Positions 6,842 through 7,356 of a stretch of 7,356 nucleotides of DNA are shown piece by piece. Position 1 is the first letter of the stretch. Each line of letters begins with the position of its first letter. Source of the stretch: DASULK01 sp036381835 (GTDB lineage: Bacteria; Actinomycetota; Actinomycetes; Mycobacteriales; Micromonosporaceae); contig DASVCA010000182.1 of the NCBI GenBank assembly GCA_036381835.1, positions 1 to 7,356 on the forward strand. The letters are read 5' to 3'. The position numbers and the translations under genes were made by a program. A model generated the notes under the pieces. The model was not told where the DNA came from and searched no databases. It was given only the letters and a program-made list of their open reading frames with translations.

Positions 6842-6918
6842 AACCCGGTCGGGCCGTGGGTGCAGTAGCCGTCCGGGTTCTTGGACTCTCGCCGACGGTG
6901 CGGTACGACGGGGGCCGG

Positions 6919-7311
6919 CTACAGGCCATAGAGGGCACGAAGCCCTGCCTCGATGTCAGCGACCTCCCTCAACTCGCCGCGCGCTACCGAGAACATGAAC
7001 CTCTCGGCTGCGTCGACGTCGATCTCGGGGACCGGATGGCCGTTGAGGGCCAGGAACGTGACCGTCGCCGCCCAGGCCAGCCTCTTGTTGCCATCGATCA
7101 GCGCGTGATTTTGGCAGACTGACTGGAGCAGCGCCGCCGCCTTGCCGAACAGGGTTGGATAAGCCGTCTCCCCGAACACCACTGTGGACGGACGCGCAGC
7201 GGCCGCCGCCAATAAGCCAGGATCACGGATCAAGGGCTCTCGGCCGAGGATGATCTCAGCAAGAACGGTCAGATCCTCGGCCGTGAGGTAATCAACCGGG
7301 TCAGGGGTCAC
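6919..7311 (-). CDS. doc: Doc/Fic-family toxin of a type II toxin-antitoxin pair
   Basis: A 130-residue protein, close to the 126 residues of phage P1 Doc. The catalytic motif HALIDGNKR lies at 69-77 (His69, Asp73, Asn75, Lys76, Arg77) and matches the Doc pattern HxFx(D/N)(A/G)NKR except that Leu replaces Phe. Lys at 76 in place of the Gly of classical Fic enzymes is the Doc hallmark; P1 Doc phosphorylates elongation factor EF-Tu and blocks translation. The N-terminal YLTAEDLTVLAEIILG segment and the TLFGKAAALLQSVCQNHA helix before the motif are typical of chromosomal Doc proteins. The GTG start overlaps the preceding gene's TGA (GTGA), the usual antitoxin-first arrangement. All catalytic positions look intact. 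It points towards, and is separate from, the hcp cassette. Confidence 0.9.
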   Translation of the reverse strand: MTPDPVDYLTAEDLTVLAEIILGREPLIRDPGLLAAAAARPSTVVFGETAYPTLFGKAAALLQSVCQNHALIDGNKRLAWAATVTFLALNGHPVPEIDVDAAERFMFSVARGELREVADIEAGLRALYGL

Positions 7312-7356
7312 TGAGCGAGCCGTCGCAGGAGTTCCCCGTGCCGGTCAGCGATCTCA
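7308..7356 (-). CDS. Probable antitoxin partner of Doc, C-terminal 15 residues only
   Basis: The reading frame enters from the right edge and ends EIADRHGELLRRLAQ followed by TGA (7310-7308), overlapping the GTG of doc. The overlap and the charged helical tail suit an antitoxin whose C-terminus binds the toxin. Too little is visible to say whether it is Phd-like or a ribbon-helix-helix protein. Confidence 0.6.
   Translation of the reverse strand, partial: EIADRHGELLRRLAQ

Noticed and set aside
6871..6900. Weak CCGTC/GACGG inverted repeat after the hcr terminator
   Set aside because: Only five paired bases with a long loop, expected by chance at this GC content.

Overview
The window comes from a GC-rich bacterium, almost certainly an actinomycete. 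The signs are strong G/C third-position bias in every gene, GTG starts, a terminator stem without a T-tract, and a Doc-type toxin sequence of the kind common in Micromonospora-like genomes. The genus is a guess from general appearance and was not tested. The DNA holds two compact, divergently transcribed metabolic cassettes and, at the right edge, part of a toxin-antitoxin pair.

Left, minus strand (3003 down to 1): a two-gene operon for the compatible solute N-acetylglutaminylglutamine amide (NAGGN). asnO (1219-3003) encodes a class II glutamine amidotransferase of the asparagine synthetase type. It is followed, with a one-base TGATG overlap, by ngg, a fused GNAT acetyltransferase plus ATP-grasp ligase. 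ngg is cut by the window's left edge inside its ATP-grasp domain. Ngg is expected to make N-acetylglutaminylglutamine, which AsnO then amidates.

Centre, intergenic 3004-3242: the divergent control region. It holds an imperfect 11-bp inverted repeat (3083-3118), a near-consensus TGTGA-N6-TCTCA site (3168-3183), and a TAnnnT box seven bases before the GTG of the next gene, which suggests a leaderless transcript.

Right, plus strand (3243-6774): a regulator-hcp-reductase cassette for nitric oxide or nitrosative stress. A Crp/Fnr-family regulator has an FNR-like recognition helix (E, S, R) but no FNR cysteine cluster. Its stop codon is embedded in a perfect 14-bp palindrome, TTGAC-N4-GTCAA (3971-3984), which looks like this family's operator in front of hcp. 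hcp encodes a hybrid-cluster protein with all expected ligands. It overlaps by four bases (ATGA) a flavin/[2Fe-2S] reductase that probably supplies its electrons. A perfect 13-bp stem (6797-6841) ends the cassette.

Far right, minus strand (7356 down to 6919): a Doc/Fic-family toxin preceded, with a GTGA overlap, by the last 15 codons of a probable antitoxin.

I found no tRNA, rRNA, CRISPR array, insertion sequence or origin. The most notable points are the operator and regulator pairing, the reductase domain order (ferredoxin first, opposite to E. coli Hcr), and an NAGGN operon beside a nitrosative-stress cassette in an actinomycete.
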